Shown: piece after piece, positions 1 to 7,717 of the stretch
Layout of the letters: every line of letters starts with the position of its first letter
Numbering within the stretch: the stretch's first letter is position 1
Source: Actinokineospora enzanensis DSM 44649
Lineage (GTDB): Bacteria > Actinomycetota > Actinomycetes > Mycobacteriales > Pseudonocardiaceae
DNA length: 64,000 nt
Direction: 5' to 3'
Assembly: GCF_000374445.1 (NCBI RefSeq)
Contig: NZ_KB894404.1
Location: 62,001 to 126,000 of the forward strand
Position numbers and translations under genes: made by a program
Notes under the pieces: model-generated
What the model saw: the letters and a program-made list of their open reading frames with translations, nothing else
What the model was told of the DNA's origin: nothing
Database searches by the model: none

Positions 1-61
1 TACATGCGGCACTGCTCGGTCAATCCCGCACAGCCGAACCCCGGCGAGCGCCGAGGATCGG

Positions 62-182
62 AACCCACCGGGGTTGTCCACAGGCATGATCATTACGGCC
101 GGGCACTGTCGGTCTTGCCGGGTAGAATTGACTTCGGGGGTCCCCCACGGAGTTGTCCACAGGTCGACCGCAGCGCTTGACA
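62..182 (+). repeat. DnaA-box repeat element, copy 1 (truncated)
   Basis: Two exact actinomycete-type DnaA boxes, TTGTCCACA, lie at 74-82 and 153-161, 79 bp apart. Between them are CTGTCGGT, GGTAGAAT and TCGGGGGT, at the same offsets as in the element at 37.2 kb. A TTGACA follows at 177, but the TAGGNT seen in other copies is missing because the phosphatase coding end begins at 191. The first 60 bases of the window show no gene I can support. Confidence 0.6.
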
Positions 183-190
183 AGCGGCGC

Positions 191-901
191 TCAGGGGATG
201 TCCAGCACCACGGCGGTGAGGTTGTCGGGGGCGCCCAGGCCGTAGACCGTGGTGCGGAGCGTGTCGACCAGTGCGACCGGGTCGGGGATGCGGCACAGGT
301 TGTGCAGCGTGCCCGGGTCCAGCACCGAGCTGATGCCGTCCGTGCACAGGAACAGCCGCGTCGGGGTCGACAGCGGGAGTTCGAGGACGTGCGGGACCGG
401 GCCGGGGTCGGGGGGATCGCCGAGGGCCTGGGTGAGGCCGCCGGTCACGGCGTCGTCCACGGTGAGCTGGGTGAGGGTGCCGCGGGTGATGTCGTAGACG
501 CGGCTGTCGCCGATGTTGAAGCAGACGGCGTGGTCGGCGGCGACCAGGACGCCCGCGATGGTGGTGCCCATGCCGGAGGTCTCGACGCCGCGGTTGGCCA
601 GGTCGTAGAGCTCGGCGTTGATGTCCACCAGGCCCGCGGCGGTCTCGCCGGGGGTGGTCCAGGCCAGGTAGCGGTCGGCGGCGGTGACCAGGGCGGTCGC
701 GCTGGCGACCTCGCCCGCGGCGTGGCCGCCCATGCCGTCGGCGACCGCGCACAGGACGGTCCGGGACGGTTGCGCGCGCAGGTCCACCACTGCGGGCTCG
801 GACGACTGGGTGAACCAGCCGAACACCAACACCGCGTCCTCGTTGCCCTCGCGCACCCGCCCCCGCCCGGTCATCGCGACCGCGCGCACCGCCGTCTGCA
901 T
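191..901 (-). CDS. PP2C-family protein serine/threonine phosphatase
   Basis: This is a soluble 236-residue metal-dependent phosphatase, about the size of a bare PP2C catalytic domain, with no membrane segment or extra domain. The metal and phosphate motifs are in order: NED at 20-22, DGMGGH at 55-60, GDSR at 131-134, TDG at 187-189 and DN at 226-227. In the PP2C family these aspartates hold the two Mn/Mg ions that dephosphorylate Ser/Thr proteins. No kinase or FHA gene is adjacent in view, so its partner is unknown. The start is the ATG at 901, preceded by a G-rich stretch. A repeat element abuts its 3' end. Confidence 0.9.
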   Translation of the reverse strand: MQTAVRAVAMTGRGRVREGNEDAVLVFGWFTQSSEPAVVDLRAQPSRTVLCAVADGMGGHAAGEVASATALVTAADRYLAWTTPGETAAGLVDINAELYDLANRGVETSGMGTTIAGVLVAADHAVCFNIGDSRVYDITRGTLTQLTVDDAVTGGLTQALGDPPDPGPVPHVLELPLSTPTRLFLCTDGISSVLDPGTLHNLCRIPDPVALVDTLRTTVYGLGAPDNLTAVVLDIP

Positions 902-1110
902 CCCCCGACGCCTCCCTCAGCACGTGCCGGTGCGGCGATCCCGCCTCCCCGTCGAGTCGCGGGCCAGGTCAGCATACGGGCCTGCCGCGCGCGGTCGGCA
1001 GGCACGCCCCGGAGCTCGAACTGTCCACAGTGGACGCAGGCGCGGCCGGACAGTCCACAGTGGCGGGCAATCCGGTGGACACCCGGTCGCGCGCGGGGCA
1101 CCATCCGGGC

Positions 1111-1482
1111 ATGGCACGGATCGAGCTGGTGCGGGGCGACCTCACCGAGCAGGACGTCGACGTCGTGGTGAACGCGGCCAACTCGTCGCTGCTCGGCGGT
1201 GGCGGGGTCGACGGGGCGATCCACCGCAAGGGCGGGCCGGAGATCCTGGCCGAGTGCAGGCGGCTGCGGGCGGCCGCGGACCTCGGCGCGCGGACCGTGG
1301 CATTCCCGGCCATCTCCGCCGGTATCCACGGGTGGCCGGTCGACTCGGCCGCGCGCATCGCCGTGGGTACGATCTCCGAGGCCCTGCCGGGGGCTCCTGG
1401 CGTCGAGCTCGTGCGGTTCGTGTTGTTCGACGATCGGACGCTCGCGGCCTACACCGCGATATCCGGCGGACTGTCGGGTTGA
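1111..1482 (+). CDS. macrodomain protein with internal deletion
   Basis: The N-terminal half is a typical macrodomain: VNAANSSLLGGGGVDGAIH (residues 20-38) is the ADP-ribose-binding loop, followed by GPEILAECR. The C-terminal half has VAFPAISAGIHGWP (63-76), the second ligand-binding loop. Macrodomains of this type remove ADP-ribose from proteins or from O-acetyl-ADP-ribose. The protein is only 123 residues against about 170 for the family. About 45 residues that normally link the two halves (the CPTGEA...VIHTVGP region) are absent at residues 50-55, with the frame kept. The ATG at 1111 is chosen because homology starts there. Whether the product folds is uncertain. Confidence 0.8.
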   Translation: MARIELVRGDLTEQDVDVVVNAANSSLLGGGGVDGAIHRKGGPEILAECRRLRAAADLGARTVAFPAISAGIHGWPVDSAARIAVGTISEALPGAPGVELVRFVLFDDRTLAAYTAISGGLSG

Positions 1483-1622
1483 CGGCGCGAATACACCAGG
1501 GTGCCCTGCGGGACAACGGCAAAGGTTACCGGCCGGTGCTACCGACGGGTGAGCTGACGGTCAAAAGTGACTGTCGTATAACACTTTCGGTGAGAAGTTC
1601 ATCACAGGGCGAGCGTTACCCG

Positions 1623-2654
1623 ATGGTAATTCTCCATGGTGTGGCGGTGACAGTCATCGCATTGCGCCAAGGCCCGGGGGTCGGCGGCGCGCGGCTGGTC
1701 GGGCTCGGCTCGTACCGGCCGCAGACAGCCGTGGGCAGCGCGGAGATCGCCGCGCGGTTCGGGCGCACCGGCGAGTGGATCCGGGAGCGCACCGGCATCG
1801 TGTCCCGGCGGTTCGCCCGCACCGAGGCCATGGAGGCAATGGCGGTGACCGCGGGTACCCGCGCGCTCACCCAGGCCGGGTACGGCCCGCGGGAGATCGA
1901 CCTGGTGATCGTCGCGACCTGCAGCGCGCAGTCCCCGGTGCCGGTGCGCGCCGCCGCGGTCGCCAAGGCGCTCGGCGCGCCGGACGCGGCCGCCTTCGAC
2001 CTCAACGCCGCCTGCGCGGGCTTCTGCTACGCGATGGCGGTGGCCGCCGACCTGGTGCGCGCGGGCTCGGCGCGCCGGGTACTGGTGGTGGGCACGGAGA
2101 AGATGACCGAGTGGGTGGACCCGGCCGACCTGGGCACCTCGATCATCTTCGGCGACGGCGCGGGCGCGGCCGTGGTGGAGGCGTCCGACGAGCCGGGCAT
2201 CGGCCCGATCGTCTGGGGCAGCGACGGCGCCGCCGAGTCCGCCGAGCTGATCGAGATCCCGGTCGGCGGCCGGATGCGCATGCAGGGCCAGTCGGTGTTC
2301 CGCTGGGCGACCACCGAGATCCACCCGATCGCCCTGCTGGCCTGCGAGCGCGCGGGCGTGCGCCCGGCCGACCTGGCCGCGATCGTGCCGCACCAGGCCA
2401 ACCTGCGGATCATCGACGCGCTCGCGCGCAAGATCGACGCGCCGAACGCGGTGGTGGCCCAGGACGTGGTGGAGTCCGGCAACACCTCGGCCGCCTCGAT
2501 CCCGATGGCGCTGGACCGGCTGCTCGCCGAGGGGCTGGCCGAGCCGGGCGGGCTGGCGCTGCTGATCGGCTTCGGCGCGGGCCTGACGTACGCGGCACAG
2601 GTGGTGCGCATGCCCGCACGGGTGCCCGCGCCCGCCGGTCTCGTGACGCGCTAG
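1623..2654 (+). CDS. fabH: 3-oxoacyl-ACP synthase III family protein (FabH-like)
   Basis: A thiolase-fold KAS III that would condense acyl-CoA with malonyl-ACP to start fatty acid or polyketide chains. The catalytic triad is intact: Cys131 in NAACAGF, His257 in VPHQAN and Asn287 in SGNTS. Length (343 residues) is normal. The gene stands alone, not in a fab operon, so a dedicated lipid or secondary-metabolite role is possible. The start is uncertain: the ATG at 1623 is used, but the GTG at 1647 would give a more typical N-terminus. The TAG stop lies inside the CTAG end of a long palindrome. Confidence 0.88.
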   Translation: MVILHGVAVTVIALRQGPGVGGARLVGLGSYRPQTAVGSAEIAARFGRTGEWIRERTGIVSRRFARTEAMEAMAVTAGTRALTQAGYGPREIDLVIVATCSAQSPVPVRAAAVAKALGAPDAAAFDLNAACAGFCYAMAVAADLVRAGSARRVLVVGTEKMTEWVDPADLGTSIIFGDGAGAAVVEASDEPGIGPIVWGSDGAAESAELIEIPVGGRMRMQGQSVFRWATTEIHPIALLACERAGVRPADLAAIVPHQANLRIIDALARKIDAPNAVVAQDVVESGNTSAASIPMALDRLLAEGLAEPGGLALLIGFGAGLTYAAQVVRMPARVPAPAGLVTR

Positions 2655-2818
2655 GCGCTGTCCGGCAAGTCCGGCACGCGCTATCCGCGCCCGCGCGGCC
2701 TCCGGCCGCACGGGCGGAAAACCCAAGTACAACCCGGTACGTGCGGCTTCCCGCCCGCACGCCCAGAGACCACGCGGATCACGGATCCCGCGCACCAGAC
2801 TTACCGGACAGCGCCCAG
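2651..2818. repeat. long palindromic element, copy 1 (168 bp)
   Basis: Two roughly 80-bp arms form an imperfect inverted repeat. Left end CTAGGCGCTGTCCGG (2651-2665) pairs with CCGGACAGCGCCCAG (2804-2818). The centre is GTAC (2727-2730), six bases, GTAC (2737-2740). It fills the gap between the convergent fabH and beta-glucosidase genes, and its first CTAG contains the fabH stop codon. Length and centre match the elements at 58.6 and 63.4 kb, though the arm sequence has diverged. It could act as a bidirectional terminator; origin as a small mobile palindrome is inference. Confidence 0.75.
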
Positions 2819-2835
2819 CGGCGCGGCTCGGAACG

Positions 2836-4314
2836 TCAGCCGGGTATCAGCGGGTCCACGGCCTGGCCCGCGGTGTCGCTGTAGACGTACTCGGTCGCGA
2901 CGGTGCCGTCCGGTGCGTCGCGGGACACGGTCGACGTCCTGGGGCGCACCACCAGCGCCCCGGGATCGCGGCGGACGACCTCCCGGTACCAGTGGTAGGA
3001 GTCCTTGGGGGTGCGGGTCTGCGTCGCGTAGTCCACATGGACCAGCCCGAAGCGTTCGCGGTACCCGGCCGCCCACTCGAAGTTGTCCGTCGCCGACCAG
3101 GCGAAGTAGCCGCGCACGTCCGCGCCGTCGGCGACCGCCGTGGCCAGCGCGCGCAGGTGCGAGTCGTGGTAGTCGATCCGCGCCTGGTCGGGCACGCGGC
3201 CGTCGACCGGGTCCGGGTCGTGGTAGGAGCATCCGCTCTCGGTGATGTAGAGCGGCGGCAGGTCCTTGCCGTAGCGGTCGGTGAACATCGCCACCGTCTC
3301 GCGCAGACCGTCGGGCACCACCGGCCAGTCGAAGTCGGTGCGCGGGTAGCCGGTGATCGGTCGCGGCTCGAACGGCAGCCCCGGCGGCAGCGCGGCGCCG
3401 TCGACGGTCCCGGTCCGGTCGCCGGTGCGCGCGCCGACCAACGTCGGCATGTAGTAGTTGATGCCGAAGAAGTCCAGCGGCTCGGAGATCACGGCCAGGT
3501 CCTCGGCCACCGGGCCGGGCATCGCCGCCGCCAGCTCGGGCACCGGGTAGCGCCCGCGCAGCACGGGATCGGCGAACAGCCAGTTCACCAGGACGTCGTA
3601 GGTCTGGGCCGCCTCGACGTCCGCCGCGGAATCCGACGCCGCCCACACCGGGGCGTGGTTGCTCGCGGTCCCGATGCCGGTGCACCCCGCCGCGCGCAAC
3701 GCCCGCACGGCCAGCCCGTGCCCGAGCAGCAGGTGGTGCGCGATCGGCAGCGCCCCCAACCCGAACGCCTTGCCCGGCGCGTGCATGCCCATCGCGTAGC
3801 CGAACATGGTGACCACCACGGGCTCGTTCACCGGCATCCAGAGCCGCACCCGGTCGCCGAGCCGCTCACCCACGACCGCCGCGTAGTCGGCGAACCGGTA
3901 CGCGGTGTCCCGGGACAGCCAGCCACCCACGTCCTCGACCGACTGCGGTGTGTCCCAGTGGAACAGCGTCACCGCGGGCGCGATGCCCGCCGCACACAGT
4001 TCGTCCACCAACCGGTCGTAGAAGTCCATTCCCGCCGGGTTGACCACCCTGCCCGGCAGCACCCGCGGCCACGACACCGAGAACCGGTAGGCACCCACGC
4101 CCAGGTCGCGCAGCAGCGCGACGTCCTCCCGGTAGCGGTGGTAGTGGTCCGTCGCGACGAGACCCGTGTGGCCGTCCCGGATCCGGCCCGGTTCGGCGCA
4201 GAACGTGTCCCACACCGACGGCGCCTTACCGTCCTCGTCGGCCGCGCCCTCCACCTGGTAGGCGGCGGACGCGACGCCCCATAAGAAATCGTCCGGTAAT
4301 CCGGGGAACGGCAT
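2836..4314 (-). CDS. GH1 family beta-glucosidase
   Basis: A retaining glycoside hydrolase of family GH1 (492 residues, normal length) that would cleave beta-glucosides, probably cellobiose, in the cytoplasm since no signal peptide is present. The acid/base is Glu164 in VNEP and the nucleophile Glu359 in ITESG. The N-terminal FLWGVASAAYQVEG is the family signature. It starts 37 bp after the stop of the upstream MFS sugar transporter on the same strand, so import and hydrolysis are probably co-transcribed. The start at 4314 is fixed by the family N-terminus MPFPGLPDDFLWG. Confidence 0.95.
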   Translation of the reverse strand: MPFPGLPDDFLWGVASAAYQVEGAADEDGKAPSVWDTFCAEPGRIRDGHTGLVATDHYHRYREDVALLRDLGVGAYRFSVSWPRVLPGRVVNPAGMDFYDRLVDELCAAGIAPAVTLFHWDTPQSVEDVGGWLSRDTAYRFADYAAVVGERLGDRVRLWMPVNEPVVVTMFGYAMGMHAPGKAFGLGALPIAHHLLLGHGLAVRALRAAGCTGIGTASNHAPVWAASDSAADVEAAQTYDVLVNWLFADPVLRGRYPVPELAAAMPGPVAEDLAVISEPLDFFGINYYMPTLVGARTGDRTGTVDGAALPPGLPFEPRPITGYPRTDFDWPVVPDGLRETVAMFTDRYGKDLPPLYITESGCSYHDPDPVDGRVPDQARIDYHDSHLRALATAVADGADVRGYFAWSATDNFEWAAGYRERFGLVHVDYATQTRTPKDSYHWYREVVRRDPGALVVRPRTSTVSRDAPDGTVATEYVYSDTAGQAVDPLIPG

Positions 4315-4351
4315 CGGTGCCCCATCTCTGTTATCGGTGAAATCCCGGTTG

Positions 4352-5572
4352 TCAGCGAACGGACCGGACGCGGAACACCAGCACCGCGCCCAGCAGTCCC
4401 ACCGCGGCGGCGATCGAGTACAGCACCGGGTATCCGCCCAGGTGCGCCACGATCGGCGCGGCCACCGCGGGTGCGAGCACCTGCGGCAGCGTGTTCGCGA
4501 TATTGACCATCCCGAGATCTTTGCCCCGGTCTGCCGCTTTGGGCAATACCTGGGTGATAAGCGCGAAGTCGACCGAGGTGTAGATGCCGAACCCGATGCC
4601 GAGCACGGCCGCCGCGGTGATCGCGCCCGGCCAGGTCGGCCACGCCACCAGTAGACCGGACGCGACCGCCATGACCAGGCCCGCAGCACACACGAACACC
4701 CGCCGCCTGCCCAGCCGGTCCGACCATATCCCGCCCAGCAGCACGGTCGCGAGCATCGCGACGGCGTATACGACGGTAAGTGTGAATACGCCGCCCCCCG
4801 GGTCGGCGACGCGCACCTGGTCCTGCAGGTAGTAGAGCAAATACAGTAACGCGAGCGCGTTGCCCAGGTTCATCAGGAACCGGGTCACCCAAGCCCAGGC
4901 GAAGTCCGGGTACCGGCGCGGGTCTATCCAGAGCCGCTTGCTCGTGCGCGGCAGTGGGCGACTCTCCACTGGCAGCAACGCGAACGGCAGCGCACCCAGC
5001 GCCACGAACGCCGCGCACGCGAGATATCCGCCGTGGACGGTGCCGCCGGTCAGCGCGAGCCCGGTGCCCGCCATGATCCCGGCCGTCTGCGCCAGCCCGA
5101 ACCAGCCGCCGACCGTGCCACGCCGGTGTTCGGGGACCTCGTCCGGGATCGCCGCGCTCAGCGCCGCGAACGGGGCGTTCAACGCGATCTGGGTGAGCGA
5201 CCAGCCGACGACCATGCCTGCCACGGAACCCGCCGTGGATAACAACAACAGCCCCACCGCGCCACCGACCGCGCCGCCGAGCACCCATGGTCGGCGGCGG
5301 CCCCACTTGCCGCCGGTGCGGTCCGACAGCGCGCCCCACAACGGGTTGGCCACCAGCGAGCACGCCGCGCCGACCGCCGCCACCAACGCCAGCACGGATT
5401 CCTTGGACAGCGGCGAGATCAGGTCGGCCTGCTTGGCCAACAGCACCTGCAACGGCCCGTACCAGCCGACGAAGGTCGCGGCCGTGGCCAGCGCGAGCGC
5501 CGCCGTCCACCGCCCGCTTTCCCGGGCTGTCTCGGGTCTGGCGTCGGCAACGTCGTCGTGCACGGGTGGCAC
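4352..5572 (-). CDS. MFS sugar transporter (SLC45/GPH-like)
   Basis: A 406-residue integral membrane protein with about 12 hydrophobic segments. GALSDRTGGKWGRRRPW and GIWSDRLGRRR are the loop 2-3 and 8-9 motifs of the major facilitator superfamily. The GKWGRRRPW form is typical of sucrose/maltose or glycoside cation symporters of the SLC45/GPH type. The substrate cannot be read from sequence, but the beta-glucosidase immediately downstream suggests a beta-linked disaccharide. ATG at 5572. Confidence 0.85.
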   Translation of the reverse strand: MPPVHDDVADARPETARESGRWTAALALATAATFVGWYGPLQVLLAKQADLISPLSKESVLALVAAVGAACSLVANPLWGALSDRTGGKWGRRRPWVLGGAVGGAVGLLLLSTAGSVAGMVVGWSLTQIALNAPFAALSAAIPDEVPEHRRGTVGGWFGLAQTAGIMAGTGLALTGGTVHGGYLACAAFVALGALPFALLPVESRPLPRTSKRLWIDPRRYPDFAWAWVTRFLMNLGNALALLYLLYYLQDQVRVADPGGGVFTLTVVYAVAMLATVLLGGIWSDRLGRRRVFVCAAGLVMAVASGLLVAWPTWPGAITAAAVLGIGFGIYTSVDFALITQVLPKAADRGKDLGMVNIANTLPQVLAPAVAAPIVAHLGGYPVLYSIAAAVGLLGAVLVFRVRSVR

Positions 5573-5648
5573 CCCCGGTGTCGCAGGTGGCGAAGCGGTG
5601 GGGGCGTTCCCCGGTCGCGCGAGGTCTGCACAGGATGCGTGGTATGGA

Positions 5649-6869
5649 TCAACCGGTCAAGGACGCGGGGCTGAACTCCTCGGGGCGGTCGCGCAATCCC
5701 AGCAGCCATTGGATGGCCCGCTCGCAGCGGTCGGCGGCGCACCCGTCGCCGAACGGGTTGGCCGGGTGCGGGACCGTGAGCCGCGCGGCCCGGGTGAGTA
5801 CCAGCTTCTCCGCGATCCGGCTGACCACCGCCCGGTCCGGACCCGCCGTCCACGGGTGCAGCGGCTGCCGCGGCTCGCCCCAGGTGCCCGGCTCGCCGCC
5901 GACCACCAGGGTCGGCACGCCGAAGCTGGGCGCCTGCTCGGCGAGCGTCGCCGAGTCGGTGACCGCGGCCGCCGCCACCGACAGCAGGCAGACCAGCTCG
6001 GGCGCGGTCAGCGGGTCGGTGATCGTCACCCGGACCAACCTGCCCAGCATGTCGTAGGCCCGGTGCCGCAGCGGGCCGCGCGCCACCGGCAGCACGATCT
6101 CCAGATCCAGGCAGGTCAGCACCAGGTCGGCGAGACCGTGCAGCAGCTGGCTGGCGGCGGCCGGGTCGGTCCAGGCGGCCCCGTCCAGCAACACCAGCGC
6201 CAGCCGCGCGTCGCCCGCGACCACGGCGTCCGTCACCATCCGCACCCGGTCGTCCCGGTGCCGGTCGAATCGGTCGAGCGCGGCGAACCCGGCGTCGACC
6301 GCGGTGCTGCCCACGGTGACGACCTTCGGCCCGCGGTGCCCCTCGGCGGCCAGGTTCGCCGTCGCGTCCGGGGTCGCGGCCAGGTGCAGCGAGCTCACCT
6401 GGGCGATCAGCCTGCGGTGCCCCTCCTGGGGGAACGGGGCGGTCAGGTCGTAGGAGCGGATGCCCGCGTCCAGGTGCACCACCGGGACCCGCCGCCAGAA
6501 CGCGGCCATCGCGGCACCGAACGCGGTCGCCGAGTCGCCCTGGACGACCACCGCGTCCGGCGGCCGTTCGGCGAAGGCGTGGTCGAGCCCGGTGAGCAGC
6601 CGCGCGGCGGTGCGGGTGATCGGTTGTCCGTCGCGGGTCAGCTCCACCAGCACGTCGGTGGGTAGGTCGAACCCGGAGAGCACGGCCGTGGCCGCGGGGG
6701 CGTCGACGCCGCAGACCAGCACGAGCGGCCGGACCGCACGCCTGCCACGCAACGCCGCGGCCAGTGGAGCCAGCTTCGTGGCGGCGGCCGCGTCGCCCGC
6801 GACCAGGCAGACCTCGGGGATGTGCCCGGCAGGCGGCGGAGCAGGCAACGGCACGAGGGTGTTCGGCAA
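5649..6869 (-). CDS. UDP-N-acetylglucosamine 2-epimerase-like protein
   Basis: The protein resembles non-hydrolysing UDP-GlcNAc 2-epimerases (WecB type), with two Rossmann-like halves. Visible features are VVVQGDSATAFGAAMAAF, VVHLDAGIRSYD (VEAGLRT in the usual family) and VTDSATLAEQAPSFGVPTLV near the C-terminus, the UDP-binding region. GEPGTWGEPRQP replaces the usual TERPE segment, so activity is uncertain and it may be a divergent homologue. The frame is open to an ATG at 7004, but residues before LPNTLVPLP are low-complexity. A TTG at 6869 has GGAAGGGGG 8 bp upstream and is preferred. No sugar-polymer genes adjoin. Confidence 0.65.
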   Translation of the reverse strand: MPNTLVPLPAPPPAGHIPEVCLVAGDAAAATKLAPLAAALRGRRAVRPLVLVCGVDAPAATAVLSGFDLPTDVLVELTRDGQPITRTAARLLTGLDHAFAERPPDAVVVQGDSATAFGAAMAAFWRRVPVVHLDAGIRSYDLTAPFPQEGHRRLIAQVSSLHLAATPDATANLAAEGHRGPKVVTVGSTAVDAGFAALDRFDRHRDDRVRMVTDAVVAGDARLALVLLDGAAWTDPAAASQLLHGLADLVLTCLDLEIVLPVARGPLRHRAYDMLGRLVRVTITDPLTAPELVCLLSVAAAAVTDSATLAEQAPSFGVPTLVVGGEPGTWGEPRQPLHPWTAGPDRAVVSRIAEKLVLTRAARLTVPHPANPFGDGCAADRCERAIQWLLGLRDRPEEFSPASLTG

Positions 6870-7035
6870 ACCCGAGGCCCCCTTCCGCTGCCGCGGACAC
6901 CCGGCGGGGACCCCGCTGTCGTGTCCGATTCCCTCATGCGGTATAGCGCGAGACGGCGCGGACGTTACCCCCGCCCGGCTCGACGCGCCGCCGACACGCC
7001 GCACCCGGTCAGGGGACGCGGGACCGCCGCGGGCC

Positions 7036-7695
7036 TCAGGGAGTCCCGGTGCCGCGTTGGGCGTTGTGCAGGCGGGTGGCGTACACGGCGGCCTCGGTGC
7101 GCCGGTCGAAGCCGAGCTTGTGCAGCAGGGTGGAGACGTAGTTCTTCACCGTCTTCTCCGCCAGGAACAGCGCGCCCGCGATCTGCCGGTTGGTCATGCC
7201 CTCGGCGATCAGGTCCAGGATCTTGCGCTCCTGCGGGCTCAGCGTCGCGTAGCGGGGGTCCTCGGCGCGGCCCGCGCGCAGCCGGTCCAGCACGGTGGCG
7301 GTGACGCCCGCGTCCAGCAGCGAGCCGCCCGCCGCCAGGGTGCGCACCGCGGAGACCAGGTCGTCGCCGCTGACCTGCTTGAGCATGTAGCCCGCGGCCC
7401 CGGCCATGATCGCGCCGAAGAGGGCCTCGTCATCGGAGAACGAGGTGAGCATCAGGCACGCGGGCGGCGGCATCACCGAGGAGCGCACGTCCCGGCACAC
7501 CGACACGCCCTCGCCGTCCGGCAGCCGCACGTCCAGGATGGCCACCCGCGGCCGCACCGCGGGGATCCTGGCCAGTGCCTGCGCCGCGGTGGCCGCCTCG
7601 CCCACCACGTCGATGTCCGGTTCGACCTCCAGTAACTGCCGCAGCCCGCGGCGGACGACCTCGTGGTCGTCGAGCACGAACACGGAAATGCTCAT
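7036..7695 (-). CDS. NarL/LuxR-family response regulator (DosR/DevR-like)
   Basis: A 219-residue regulator with an N-terminal receiver domain (acidic pair Asp9-Asp10, phosphoacceptor Asp55 in AILDVRLPDG) and a C-terminal LuxR helix-turn-helix (LSPQERKILDLIAEGMTNRQIA...KTVKNYVSTLLHKLG). The architecture and recognition helix match the DosR/DevR group, which responds to hypoxia, NO or redox signals in actinobacteria. It lies 22 bp downstream of its presumed sensor kinase on the same strand. No clear DosR box was seen nearby. Confidence 0.9.
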   Translation of the reverse strand: MSISVFVLDDHEVVRRGLRQLLEVEPDIDVVGEAATAAQALARIPAVRPRVAILDVRLPDGEGVSVCRDVRSSVMPPPACLMLTSFSDDEALFGAIMAGAAGYMLKQVSGDDLVSAVRTLAAGGSLLDAGVTATVLDRLRAGRAEDPRYATLSPQERKILDLIAEGMTNRQIAGALFLAEKTVKNYVSTLLHKLGFDRRTEAAVYATRLHNAQRGTGTP

Positions 7696-7717
7696 CCACG
7701 TGCCTCCTGGCCTCGCG

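Noticed and set aside
1018-1062. Two GTCCACAGTGG palindromes near the macrodomain gene as part of the DnaA-box family
   Set aside because: They lack the conserved core and the 20- or 79-bp spacing; similar TCCACAGTGGA strings also occur inside several coding regions.
5419-6900. Alternative 493-residue frame overlapping the epimerase-like gene
   Set aside because: Arginine/glycine-rich shadow in another frame without motifs; the epimerase frame has family features.
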